DNA of 64,000 nt from assembly GCF_003148495.1 (NCBI RefSeq), contig NZ_QGGH01000001.1:124986-188985 (forward strand), given 5' to 3'. The DNA comes from Mesorhizobium loti (lineage in GTDB: Bacteria > Pseudomonadota > Alphaproteobacteria > Rhizobiales > Rhizobiaceae). The first letter of the stretch is position 1, and each line of letters starts with the position of its first letter. The translations under genes and the position numbers were made by a program. Positions 44,601 through 52,292 of this stretch are shown here, in pieces. Below the pieces are notes generated by a model. The model was not told the origin of the DNA. It made no database searches and saw only the letters and a list, made by a program, of their open reading frames with translations.

Positions 44601-44678
44601 CGCCGAGCTCGCAATCAAAGCCCCGGCCATGGCCAGCCAGCGACAGGTGCGCATCAGGCGGAGGCCGGGTTTTCTCAT
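41652..44678 (-). CDS. Exported WD40-repeat and caspase-domain protein
   Basis: This is a 1008-residue protein from the ATG at 44678. A signal peptide covers about 1-29 (ending SSAARA). About nine WD40-type blades follow between 40 and 600, seen as IRVWDWQSG, IRLFDFATG, VYLWRPDE, IRLWDVVKG, VQLWRAADG, SIVWNTDTG, IQVWDPATG and LRLWNLKTH. A linker has the QGYYYSSDEGDKLIGWQVNQ segment seen in WD40-caspases. The C-terminal caspase-like domain (about 755-1000) has catalytic His857 (AGHGIN) and Cys909 (LLDTCHAANA). Upstream starts run into the next gene and were rejected. Confidence 0.88.
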   Translation of the reverse strand: MRKPGLRLMRTCRWLAMAGALIASSAARAEDAPDFHLDLDTGGHSAQVTDLAFTPDGEDIVSASNDKTIRVWDWQSGVTLRTIRGYLGNGSDGKIFAVAISPDGKTIAAGGYFGASLGDKPPYGDIRLFDFATGKMKAVLRAADYATYDLAFSPDGKTLAAGGADGVVYLWRPDEKSASGWTLDKKLDADSWHIDKLAFAAAGTRLAATTTDNGIRLWDVVKGEEIALPDEVEPLRDISVMALAVSQDGSLFATGSKDGLVQLWRAADGTLVRAMPTQDFLIGSLTFAKGSRLVASCGYRCADKHRSIVWNTDTGEKVLDYTGHDGTVYASAANADGSLVATAGGTRNAIQVWDPATGERKALLQGMGEPVTAVGIDAANDVIAWGNANPCPDRVACPEQQGVLDNTLALPTTERFFEDPQPLTEPASFARATLADGQWSLRVTAGGKDALENAVLEIVNGGKMVRGIENDATNGFVHSAYTLIDKGLGLITGGNDGTLIEYRTATAKVSGEFTGHTGEINAMVASQKTGLLVTGSADQTLRLWNLKTHELIVSMFFAGSQWIVWMPQGYYYSSDEGDKLIGWQVNQGRDHEGRFIRAGQLKKYLWSPEMVRRAIILRSAKQAVKEMRPGVDNELQKLLQRKPPEFAIRVADDQSKVRDGYVAVEISGAKEAGTDVAGFSILSNSRNVGDVTARSVDGNSTIVEIPVENGENTIRITGTNEFGYLTERSVTALARKTEKAEAKGKLYVAVIGVDKYPFLTDACSGRACDLRYPVDDATEFLKVISQKSAPLFSSMETLVLVNREALDESPDKAKQTYAVASADNIMEPDSDTIDDQLADFLDRPGEHDTTIIFVAGHGINIDEDYYFIPTDGRKQDAERWKRSSLVDWSDIQKSVERAKGMRFMLLDTCHAANAFNPRLEKDAQDARIVVFSATAANNTAAELPELGHGVFTYSILEGLRGKARTSDGGVTLFGLADYISREVVRLTSSKQKPFYYVGGVENIVLAEP

Positions 44679-44680
44679 CG

Positions 44681-45388
44681 CTATTTGGCTTCGGCCGTGG
44701 GCGGCCCATTGCGCACATAGACCTCGATTGCCGAGGCGAAAGTGGGGGAACCCGCCTTGCGCTGCTTGTCGATGTAGCCGGCAAAATAGCTCCAGAAGGA
44801 GACGGCATAGTCGCGGAAATAGGCGTCGGTCACCTTGCGCGAACACAGGTCGCCGTCGACGCAGAAGGACAGGCGGTTGAGAAAATAGACGATGCGGTCG
44901 AAATTCTCGCTGAAATCGGCGAGCGGCATGTCGCCCCCGGAGGCGGTCATCGCCTCGATGCCGATCCGTTGCCGGAACACCTGCTCCTCGGTCGGCGAGG
45001 GGTTGGCGCTGAGCAGATTGTCATATTTGGCGTTGAGGGCCGTCAGACGATCCTTCAGGGCACGCTGCGCCTGCTGGTAGTCCTTGTTTTCCCAGAGTTC
45101 GACCAGTGACATGGTCTGCTCGACGCGCTTCTGCTCCTGGTTGGCCAGGAACTGATAGATCGAGAACATCAAGGTGAAGATGATGGCGAGACGAACTGCC
45201 AGGCCCGACCAGGCATAGATCAGCATGCGCCAGTCGCGGTCGGTGAAGGGATTGCTCTCCTTCTTGATCTCGTGGCTGCTCGGCCACGGAAAGCCTTCGG
45301 TGGTTTCCGGCAGCGCCGGTTTGCCGGCCGGCGCCTTTGCGGGCGCGGCTGCTGCTGTTTGCCTGGTGTTGCCCGCCGGTTTCTTCAT
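44681..45388 (-). CDS. Single-pass membrane protein of the caspase gene set
   Basis: This is a 235-residue protein. An Ala/Lys/Pro-rich N-terminus (1-50) is followed by one membrane segment at about 60-82 (SGLAVRLAIIFTLMFSIYQF), then a helical part rich in Gln, Glu and Lys (85-130) and a C-terminal part with two Cys (CVDGDLCS). The C-terminal 150 residues should face the periplasm. I do not recognise the family. It ends 2 bases before the WD40-caspase start and overlaps the preceding gene by 4 bases, so it may anchor or regulate that protein at the inner membrane. Confidence 0.75.
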   Translation of the reverse strand: MKKPAGNTRQTAAAAPAKAPAGKPALPETTEGFPWPSSHEIKKESNPFTDRDWRMLIYAWSGLAVRLAIIFTLMFSIYQFLANQEQKRVEQTMSLVELWENKDYQQAQRALKDRLTALNAKYDNLLSANPSPTEEQVFRQRIGIEAMTASGGDMPLADFSENFDRIVYFLNRLSFCVDGDLCSRKVTDAYFRDYAVSFWSYFAGYIDKQRKAGSPTFASAIEVYVRNGPPTAEAK

Positions 45389-45786
45389 CCGCAGGTGTCC
45401 AGTTCAATGGTGGCGGAGGGATCAAGCACGATGCCTGGCGCCTCCAGCTTCTTTTTCAGGCATTGCAACTGCAGGCGCGAAATCATGAACTGTACGTCGG
45501 GCTCCGCCGCCCCCTTGTTCGGTGACGGCAAGGCTTCGACGACGCCGCGCGAGGCGCAGTTGCTGAGATCGACGACAACGGCGCCGCTGCCGCTTTTGGC
45601 GATCTGGTCGTACTGATCGAGAAAACACGTCGCCAGTTCCGAGTTGGTGACGATCTGCTTGACGCACAGGCCGCAGGCCTCGTCAGCCGAAGCGTTGGCG
45701 ATCAGCAACAGGCTGCCGGCAAGGCCGGTCACCGTTCCACGCCAGGAAAACACAGAATTCTTCACAATCGATCCTATCCGTTTCAT
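45385..45786 (-). CDS. Small secreted Cys-containing protein of the caspase gene set
   Basis: This is a 133-residue protein from the ATG at 45786. A signal peptide of about 34 residues ends LIANASA. The mature protein of about 99 residues has six Cys, including EACGLC at its start and DTCG at its end, and the stretch NSELATCFLDQYDQIAKSGSG. I do not recognise the family. It precedes the membrane-anchored protein and overlaps it by 4 bases. Upstream starts would precede the signal peptide with an Arg-rich leader and were not chosen. Confidence 0.7.
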   Translation of the reverse strand: MKRIGSIVKNSVFSWRGTVTGLAGSLLLIANASADEACGLCVKQIVTNSELATCFLDQYDQIAKSGSGAVVVDLSNCASRGVVEALPSPNKGAAEPDVQFMISRLQLQCLKKKLEAPGIVLDPSATIELDTCG

Positions 45787-45890
45787 CCGACCGTCATGCG
45801 CCAAGGCTGCGGCCGGGAATGTTCTCATATCGCACCGATCGCGCAAGAGCCGGCGCAACATGGCCGTGAGGCTTTGGCGCCGGCATCCGC

Positions 45891-48095
45891 TCAGACGCGT
45901 GGTACCGTTTCCATCGGGAAGATCATCACCGCGCCTTTCGGCCCACTCTTGTCGGCAAGTCGCATCACCGAGCGGGTTGCCGGCGCCATACCGAGATCGG
46001 TCAGCATGTCGGAGAAGCCGGAGGAGCCTGTTCCGCGTGTCGCCGAGGCGACGCCGTCCTGCGCCAGGAAGCCCAGATCCTCCTTCTCGCTCTCCGGCGG
46101 CGCCTCGGTCAAAACCGCGATCATCCGTTCCATGCCGAAGCTGGTGTCGGTGAAGGCCAGCAGCCCCTCCTCGAGCGTGGCCTGCGGGGCGAGGCGTTCG
46201 GCAACGATATGAGTGATCGAATAGTCGCTGCCGACATAGAGCACGTTGATGTCGACCAGAAGGTCCGAGCTGTTCTTGGCCAGCACATGCACTTCGTCGC
46301 CCGGCCAGACGCGCGGCACCACCGAAGCCTGCAGCGGTTCGAGGCCATCCTTGTCGCGACGTTTGACCTGGAACTGGACGTCGACGTCCTCGGGCTTGTA
46401 GTCGGAGGCCGCCGCCAGCCGCGAAAGCCCGGTGGCGCGGAAGATAGTGCGCAGGTTCCTGGTTGTTGCCTCGACCAGCTTCTGACGGTCATCCATGTGG
46501 ATGATGATCAGCGGCGGCTTGCTGCCGTCCTTCAGGGTCACGTCGCCCGACGCCGGCAGGAACCACAGCGCCGGCTTGTCGGTCGCATCCTTGGCGGCGC
46601 CGGGAACAGCATTCTCGCGCATCACCGCAAAGCGAAGCTCGGCACTTTTGCCGGGCTCGACCAGCTCGATGTTGAAGCCTGTCTCCTTGGCCGTGGCCAG
46701 TTCGTCGAGAACCGAATTGACCAGCGCGGTTTCCTTCTCAAGTCCCTTGGTGGCAGCCGGACGCGCCACGACGAGCTTGTAGTCGACGGCGATCTCCGCC
46801 ACCCGCGCATAGGCATTGGCGGGAATGTCGGCGACTTTGAGCGCCGGCTTCTTGTCGAACTCGACCGGCTTGACGCGGCTTTCCAGGTTCTTGGCTGACT
46901 GCACTTCGAGATAACCGACCGCGTCGGAAAGCGGCGACAGCGCCGAAGGCAGTATGGCGAGCTTGCTGCCGGGGGTGAGGCGGTGCAGCAGCCCGGCGCC
47001 GATCGTCGCCTCGCCATCTTTGATGACGACAGGCCACTGCATGACCCCGTCGGTCTTGTCGGTGCCGAACACCCGTGCGTCCAGTTCGCCTTCGAACAGC
47101 GGCGTCGGCCGGGTGCGGCTGTCGGCCGAATATTGCTGGAGCACGGCCTGGCCGAGCTGGCGATAAGTGACGTTGGGATTCTCGGCCAGTTTCGACAGAA
47201 TGGTGAAGGTGAATAGGCCGAACCGGGGCGCATCCGCCGTGCCCTTGGGCAGCGGCATTTCCGGCGTCGTCTCCACCGTCTGCGCGGCATAGAAGGCGAC
47301 CAGCTTGCCCTTGGTGATCGGTTCGCCGCCGGTCGGGGTCAGGTTGAAGGCGGGCTTGCGCGTGCCGTTGTCGTCGACGCCGCGCGAGCCGGCTGCCGAG
47401 GTCACCTCGTCATAGGCCTTGATTGCAGCGGCCCGCTCCGCCTCGTTGCCGCCGACCAGGTCGGCGAACTCGACCTTGCGCTCCAGCTCGTCATCGACTT
47501 CGACGGCGCGGGTCGCAGTGCCGGAATGGCAGCAGTCGAACACGGCCCAGACGAAGGCGCCCTTGTTGCGGATGGCGTCGAGCGCGTCGCCGATTTCGTT
47601 GTCGACCAGCGCGTTCGGCACGCCGGCATCACGGTTGATCCACTTTTCGATGTCGACGGGCAGGAAGATCTCGTCGAGCCCGTCTGTCTCATCGCCCTTG
47701 GCCCTCTGCGGTTGCTGGGCGCCATGACCGGACAGATGCAGGTAGACGAAATCGTCGCGCTGCACCTTGGCTGCGAGGTCGGCGAGTGCCGCCTTGATTG
47801 CCGCATGGGTCGGCAAGCCTTTGGCGCCGGGCACATCTTTGGCGAGCAGCGTAACGTTTTCCGGCGCGAACCGCACCGGGTCGGGCACGTTCTTCAGGAG
47901 ATACTCGTGCACCAGGCCGGCATCGTTCTTCGGCCCGATAAGCCAGTTCCTCTGCGGCAGGGCAGGATATTCGGTACAGGCCACCAGCAGGGCATGGTAA
48001 GTGCGCGATGCGGCCATGGCCCGGAACGACACCATGCCGGCCATCGTCACCGCGGACGTGCCGACAAGCAGCGTCCGGCGTGTCAATTTGATCAT
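45891..48095 (-). CDS. Tat-exported caspase family protein
   Basis: This is a 734-residue protein from the ATG at 48095 (MIKLTRRTLLVGTSAV), whose TRRTLLVG looks like a Tat signal. A peptidase C14/metacaspase domain spans about 33-330. Catalytic residues are His124 (LSGHGAQ) and Cys189 (VFDCCHSGTATR), with DGLDEIFLP and the substrate-pocket stretch between them. The remaining 400 residues include a part that looks like the DUF4384-type region of bacterial caspases (WPGDEVHVLAKNSSDLLVDINVLYV). It heads the gene set and lies 104 bases upstream of the small Cys protein gene. Confidence 0.9.
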   Translation of the reverse strand: MIKLTRRTLLVGTSAVTMAGMVSFRAMAASRTYHALLVACTEYPALPQRNWLIGPKNDAGLVHEYLLKNVPDPVRFAPENVTLLAKDVPGAKGLPTHAAIKAALADLAAKVQRDDFVYLHLSGHGAQQPQRAKGDETDGLDEIFLPVDIEKWINRDAGVPNALVDNEIGDALDAIRNKGAFVWAVFDCCHSGTATRAVEVDDELERKVEFADLVGGNEAERAAAIKAYDEVTSAAGSRGVDDNGTRKPAFNLTPTGGEPITKGKLVAFYAAQTVETTPEMPLPKGTADAPRFGLFTFTILSKLAENPNVTYRQLGQAVLQQYSADSRTRPTPLFEGELDARVFGTDKTDGVMQWPVVIKDGEATIGAGLLHRLTPGSKLAILPSALSPLSDAVGYLEVQSAKNLESRVKPVEFDKKPALKVADIPANAYARVAEIAVDYKLVVARPAATKGLEKETALVNSVLDELATAKETGFNIELVEPGKSAELRFAVMRENAVPGAAKDATDKPALWFLPASGDVTLKDGSKPPLIIIHMDDRQKLVEATTRNLRTIFRATGLSRLAAASDYKPEDVDVQFQVKRRDKDGLEPLQASVVPRVWPGDEVHVLAKNSSDLLVDINVLYVGSDYSITHIVAERLAPQATLEEGLLAFTDTSFGMERMIAVLTEAPPESEKEDLGFLAQDGVASATRGTGSSGFSDMLTDLGMAPATRSVMRLADKSGPKGAVMIFPMETVPRV

Positions 48096-48326
48096 ATTGC
48101 TTCCCCAAGCCCGATCGAATTTCCCAAGCGAAACTATCCTCGTCGAGGATTTTGTCAGTATTTTGAATATCGCTCCGCCATTAAATGTGCCCGCACGTGA
48201 TCGATTGGCCCGGGACAACAACAGAAGAGTAGCAAAGACAACGGTTCGTCGCTATCTGAATGGGATCAGGCCGTTTGCGTGCGGAAATGGCTTGCAATTG
48301 ACGCAAGACGAGTTGGAAACAGGATC

Positions 48327-48731
48327 ATGGCGGCAAGGGATGTGCTGACGAAGAACCAGTTGTGCGTGCTCGAGAAACTCGAGACCGCCAGCGGGCCGCT
48401 TAGCGCCTATACCTTGCTCGACCAGTTGCGCGAGCGGGGCTTTCGTGCGCCGCTGCAGGTCTATCGCGCGCTCGACACGCTGGTGAAGTCCGGCTTTGTG
48501 CATCGGCTGGAGAGCATCAACTCCTTCGTCGCTTGTGCCGAGCCGCACGACCACAGCCACTCGATGACCGCTTTCGCCATCTGCGATACTTGCGGGCAAG
48601 TCACCGAAATGTCCGACCACGATGTCGGCCACCAGTTGGACGAATGGGTGCGCTCCACCGGCTTCGCCGCCAAGAAGGCGGTGATCGAGTTTCGCGGGAC
48701 GTGTGCCAAGTGCCTGGCCGAAGCTGCCTAA
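48327..48731 (+). CDS. zur: Fur-family zinc uptake regulator Zur
   Basis: This is a 134-residue Fur-family repressor. The N-terminal winged helix (1-75) includes LSAYTLLDQLRERGFRAPLQVYRALDTLVKSG. The C-terminal part has ICDTCGQVTEM and FRGTCAKCLAEAA, two CxxC pairs that bind the structural zinc, and an HDHSHSM regulatory site. This set is typical of Zur. No znu transporter genes lie nearby. The 231-base gap before it, shared with the divergent caspase gene, is A/T-rich near 48150-48185 and probably holds promoters for both. Confidence 0.9.
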   Translation: MAARDVLTKNQLCVLEKLETASGPLSAYTLLDQLRERGFRAPLQVYRALDTLVKSGFVHRLESINSFVACAEPHDHSHSMTAFAICDTCGQVTEMSDHDVGHQLDEWVRSTGFAAKKAVIEFRGTCAKCLAEAA

Positions 48732-48740
48732 GGTGCGTTG

Positions 48741-48900
48741 ATATTCAGGTGATGCCGGCCTGCAAACGGCGGTGTCCTGCGCTTCCCCGTTCTACCGCGT
48801 CGCGGTAGAACTGCGCTCACGTACCCAAAAGTACGCTCCGCTCCGGTTCTCGGGAGCCATCATTTTCGGCCCGGCCTGACCTGAATCTCAACACACCTTG
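48741..48900. repeat. Dispersed palindromic repeat, copy B, with internal hairpin insertion
   Basis: This element matches copy A at 39827-39962 over ATTCAGGTGATGCCGGCCTG at the left and a long block at the right up to AACACACCTTG. It contains an extra segment of about 27 bases at 48791-48817, itself a perfect hairpin (GTTCTACCGCG and its complement around TC), that copy A lacks. It lies between the convergent zur and polA genes. Confidence 0.85.
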
Positions 48901-48913
48901 AGGTGGCGCTAGA

Positions 48914-51871
48914 CTAATGCGCCTCGTCCCAGTTGTTGGCGGCGCGCGCGTCGACATGTAGCGGCACCGACATCGATACCGCAGGCATCGCCGCGTTTTC
49001 CATGACATGACGCACGACCGGGATCGTCGCCTCGACTTCGGCCTCGACGGTCTCGAAGATCAGTTCGTCATGCACCTGCAGCAGCATGCGTGCCGAAAGG
49101 TCTGCTTTTTCCAGCGCCTCCTCCATGCGGATCATGGCTCGGCGGATGATGTCGGCGGCAGTGCCTTGCAGGCGGGCGTTGATAGAGGCGCGCTCGTTGA
49201 AAGCGCGCAGCGACGGGTTCGACGAGCGGATGTCCGGGTAATGGATGCGGCGCCCGAAGATGGTTTCGACGAAGCCGTGCTCGCGAGCGTAGGCCTTGGT
49301 CTCCTCGATGTAGTCGCGGATGCCGGGGAAGCGCTCGAAGTATTTCTTGATGTAGTTGCTCGCTTCCTCGCGCGGGATCGACAGCTGGTTGGCGAGACCG
49401 AAGGCCGAAATGCCGTAGATGATGCCGAAATTGATCGCCTTGGCGCGGCGGCGGACTTCCGAAGGCATGCCCTCGACCGGCACATTGAACATTTCCGACG
49501 CAGTGATAGCGTGGATGTCGGCGCCGTCGGCAAAGGCCTGCCGCAGTTGCGGAATCTCGGCGACATGGGCGAGGACGCGCAACTCGATCTGGCTGTAGTC
49601 GGCCGAGACCAGCCGATGGCTCTTGTCGGTGATGAAGGCGGTCCTGATCTTGCGACCTTCGGCGGTGCGCACCGGAATGTTCTGCAAGTTCGGGTCGGAG
49701 GATGACAAGCGTCCCGTCGTCGTCGCGGCCAGCGCGTAGGAGGTGTGGACGCGCTTGGTGTCGGGGTGGATGAAGCCTGGCAGCGCATCGGTATAGGTCG
49801 ACTTGAGCTTGGTCAGCTGGCGCCAGTCGACGATCTTGCGCGGCAGTTCATGGCCCTCGGCGGCGAGGTCTTCGAGAAGTTGCGCCGAGGTCGACCACTG
49901 GCCGGTCTTGGTTTTAGAGCCACCGGGCAGACCCATGCGACCGAACAGGATGTCGCCGAGCTGTTTTGGCGAGCCGATGTTGATGCGCTCGCCGATGAGC
50001 TGATAGATTTCTTCTTCCAGCCGGGCGGCGCCCTGCGCCAGTTCGCCTGACAGCCGCGACAGGATCTGCCGGTCGACAGAGATGCCGCGCTGTTCCATGC
50101 GCGCCAGCACCGGCACCAGCGGCCGTTCCAGCCGCTCATAGACCGACACCAGCCCCTTGGCGGCGAGCCGCGGTTTCAGCACCAGCCAGAGCCGCAGCGT
50201 CATATCGGCGTCTTCGCCGGCATGAGCGGTCGCCTTGTCGATGTCGACCTGATCGAAACCGACGGAGCTTTTGCCGGAGCCGGTGACGTCCTTGAGCAGG
50301 AGAGGGGTATGACCCAGCCATTTCTCGGCAAGCGAGTCCAGGCCGTGACCATGGGGCGTGCCGGCATCGAGCACGTAGGAGATCAGCATGGTGTCGTCGA
50401 ACGGCGCAACATCGATGCCATAGCGGCTCATGACGACAAGATCGTATTTCAGGTTCTGCGCGATCTTGAGAACCGACCTGTCTTCCAGCAGCGGTTTCAG
50501 CAGGGCCAGCGCCTCGCGGAGAGGAATCTGGTTTTCGACCACGCCGCCGCCGAGCAGGTCGCCGTTGCCGCTCTTGTGGGTGAAAGGAATGTAGGCGACG
50601 CGGCCGGGCGCCGTGGCGATGGATATGCCGATCAACTCGGCTTGCATCGGATCGGCCGACGTCGCCCTGACGTCGAAAGCGGCAAGGCCAGTCCCGGTTG
50701 CCTCCGCGACCCAAGCTTTCAAGGTCGCGACATCGCGGATGCAGTGATAGGCCGATGTATCGATCTTGCGGGTGGCCGCACGCTCCAGACGCAGCGCGGC
50801 GAGCAGGGAAGGGGTGTCGCCGCTGATGGGTTTCTCGGTGCCCGGCGCCCCGTCTGCCGCGCCGTCTTGGCCGGTCCCGGCAGGTCGCGCCTCGCTGGAA
50901 GCTCCAGCACCGACATCGGGGCCATGCGCGTTATCGGCGCGCTCGACGGTCACCGCGACGGCCTGGACGTCACCGACCTCGGTGCTGGTCGCCTCCGCCA
51001 CGCGGCGGGTCAGCGAGGTGAATTCCATCGTCTTGAGGAAGCCGATCAGCTTCGGTCCGTCCGGCGCATGCAGGACGAAATCGTCCAGCCCCTCGGCCAC
51101 CGGCACGTCGTTCATCAGCGTCACCAACTGACGCGAAATACGCGCCTTGTCGGCGTTGGCGATGATGGATTCGCGCCTCTTGTCCTGCTTGATCTCGCCG
51201 GCGCGGGCCAGCAGCGTGTCGAGGTCGCCGAACTGCTCGAGCAGTTGTGCCGCCGTCTTCGGCCCGATGCCGGGCACACCAGGCACATTGTCGACGGAAT
51301 CGCCGGTCAGCGCCTGCAGGTCGACCATTTTCTCCGGCGGCACGCCCCATTTCTCGATGACCTCCGGAATGCCGATCTGGCGGTCCTTCATCGGGTCGTA
51401 CATGCCGACCGTGTCGCCGACCAGCTGCATCAGGTCCTTGTCGGAGGAGATGATGGTGGTGTCGCCGCCTGCTTCACGGGCAAGCCTGGCATAGGTGGCG
51501 ATCAGATCGTCGGCCTCGTAGCCTTCGATCTCGATGCAAGGCAGGTTGAACGCCCTGGTCGCCTGGCGGATCAGGCCGAATTGCGGGATCAGGTCTTCCG
51601 GCGGGGCCGAGCGGTTGGCCTTGTATTCGGGGTAGAGGTCGTTGCGGAAGGTTTTCGACGAATAGTCGAAAATGACGGCGAAATGCGTCGGCACAATGCC
51701 TACATCGGTGTTGCGGGCGTCGAGCATCAGCTTCCACAGCATGTTGCAGAAGCCGGAAACGGCCCCAACCGGCAGACCGTCGGATTTGCGGGTCAGTGGC
51801 GGCAGCGCGTGATAGGCACGGAAGATGTAGCCGGAGCCGTCGATAAGGAAGAGATGATCGCCTTTTTTCAT
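48914..51871 (-). CDS. polA: DNA polymerase I
   Basis: This is a 985-residue family A polymerase from the ATG at 51871 (MKKGDHLFLIDGSGYIFRAY). The 5' nuclease domain spans about 1-290, a 3'-5' exonuclease-like domain about 385-585 and the polymerase domain about 600-985, with motif A VSADYSQIELRVLAHV, motif B RRRAKAINFGIIYGISAFGL and motif C LLQVHDELIFE. In the exonuclease domain the usual Asp-x-Glu is AFDVRATS near residue 400, lacking the Glu. Ribosome site is poor. A longer in-frame start at 51925 is possible but lacks homologous-looking sequence. Confidence 0.97.
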   Translation of the reverse strand: MKKGDHLFLIDGSGYIFRAYHALPPLTRKSDGLPVGAVSGFCNMLWKLMLDARNTDVGIVPTHFAVIFDYSSKTFRNDLYPEYKANRSAPPEDLIPQFGLIRQATRAFNLPCIEIEGYEADDLIATYARLAREAGGDTTIISSDKDLMQLVGDTVGMYDPMKDRQIGIPEVIEKWGVPPEKMVDLQALTGDSVDNVPGVPGIGPKTAAQLLEQFGDLDTLLARAGEIKQDKRRESIIANADKARISRQLVTLMNDVPVAEGLDDFVLHAPDGPKLIGFLKTMEFTSLTRRVAEATSTEVGDVQAVAVTVERADNAHGPDVGAGASSEARPAGTGQDGAADGAPGTEKPISGDTPSLLAALRLERAATRKIDTSAYHCIRDVATLKAWVAEATGTGLAAFDVRATSADPMQAELIGISIATAPGRVAYIPFTHKSGNGDLLGGGVVENQIPLREALALLKPLLEDRSVLKIAQNLKYDLVVMSRYGIDVAPFDDTMLISYVLDAGTPHGHGLDSLAEKWLGHTPLLLKDVTGSGKSSVGFDQVDIDKATAHAGEDADMTLRLWLVLKPRLAAKGLVSVYERLERPLVPVLARMEQRGISVDRQILSRLSGELAQGAARLEEEIYQLIGERINIGSPKQLGDILFGRMGLPGGSKTKTGQWSTSAQLLEDLAAEGHELPRKIVDWRQLTKLKSTYTDALPGFIHPDTKRVHTSYALAATTTGRLSSSDPNLQNIPVRTAEGRKIRTAFITDKSHRLVSADYSQIELRVLAHVAEIPQLRQAFADGADIHAITASEMFNVPVEGMPSEVRRRAKAINFGIIYGISAFGLANQLSIPREEASNYIKKYFERFPGIRDYIEETKAYAREHGFVETIFGRRIHYPDIRSSNPSLRAFNERASINARLQGTAADIIRRAMIRMEEALEKADLSARMLLQVHDELIFETVEAEVEATIPVVRHVMENAAMPAVSMSVPLHVDARAANNWDEAH

Positions 51872-52008
51872 GTCGGCAGGGATAGCGCGGCGCGGCGGCT
51901 TGGTCCATGCCAAAGGCGGCTTCAAATATCGGTTCCGGCAACACCCTGACAGACCGCTGACAGGCCACCCCGCTCACGGCCATGTTACAAAAGTGTAATT
52001 TTCGTGCC

Positions 52009-52037
52009 CTTGAATCGCCACGTTCAAAGACACAAAT
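52009..52037 (+). promoter_or_regulatory. Candidate promoter of the small RNA beside polA
   Basis: CTTGAA at 52009-52014 fits the rhizobial -35 hexamer (CTTGAC) and is followed after 17 bases by a weak -10, ACAAAT (52032-52037). Transcription would start near 52044. It sits in an A/T-rich patch after GTTACAAAAGTGTAATTTT, which contains an inverted repeat TTACA/TGTAA. Confidence 0.45.
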
Positions 52038-52043
52038 AAAGGT

Positions 52044-52191
52044 CATCGGCAGTTTTCGCCGAGTCCGGAGCAAGGCCCGTCCCCCGCCTATCCCGGACAC
52101 CTGCGGCAGCCTATCCCCCCTCTCCGGGCTGCCGCATCGTTTCGAGTAGAAGGCCGCCGTGGTTCCCCCTCCACCACGGCGGTCTTTTTTT
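52044..52191 (+). ncRNA. Structured small RNA candidate with C-rich hairpin loops (alpha-r7-like)
   Basis: The region between divergent polA and the M20 peptidase gene has three hairpins in a row: TCGGC/GCCGA (52046-52062), TGCGGCAGCC/GGCTGCCGCA (52102-52136) with loop TATCCCCCCTCTCCG, and CCGCCGTGGT with its complement (52154-52182) with loop TCCCCCTCC, ending in seven T. The last is a strong terminator with no gene in front of it on the plus strand. C-rich loops that mimic anti-Shine-Dalgarno sequence are typical of rhizobial trans-acting sRNAs. From memory the alpha-r7 (Smr7C) family, about 150 nt, is also found beside polA; I could not verify this. Confidence 0.75.
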
Positions 52192-52292
52192 ACCTCAGAC
52201 AGACGTTTGCAGCCCGTGGTCCAACGATCGCGGACTTTTCGTTTTCCTGTCCTGCCTTTACGGTTCCGGTTCTGAATCGAAAGGCTTCACAC

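Noticed and set aside
50222..51949. 575-residue plus-strand frame opposite polA
   Set aside because: Antisense of the polA nuclease domains; the composition is a shadow.
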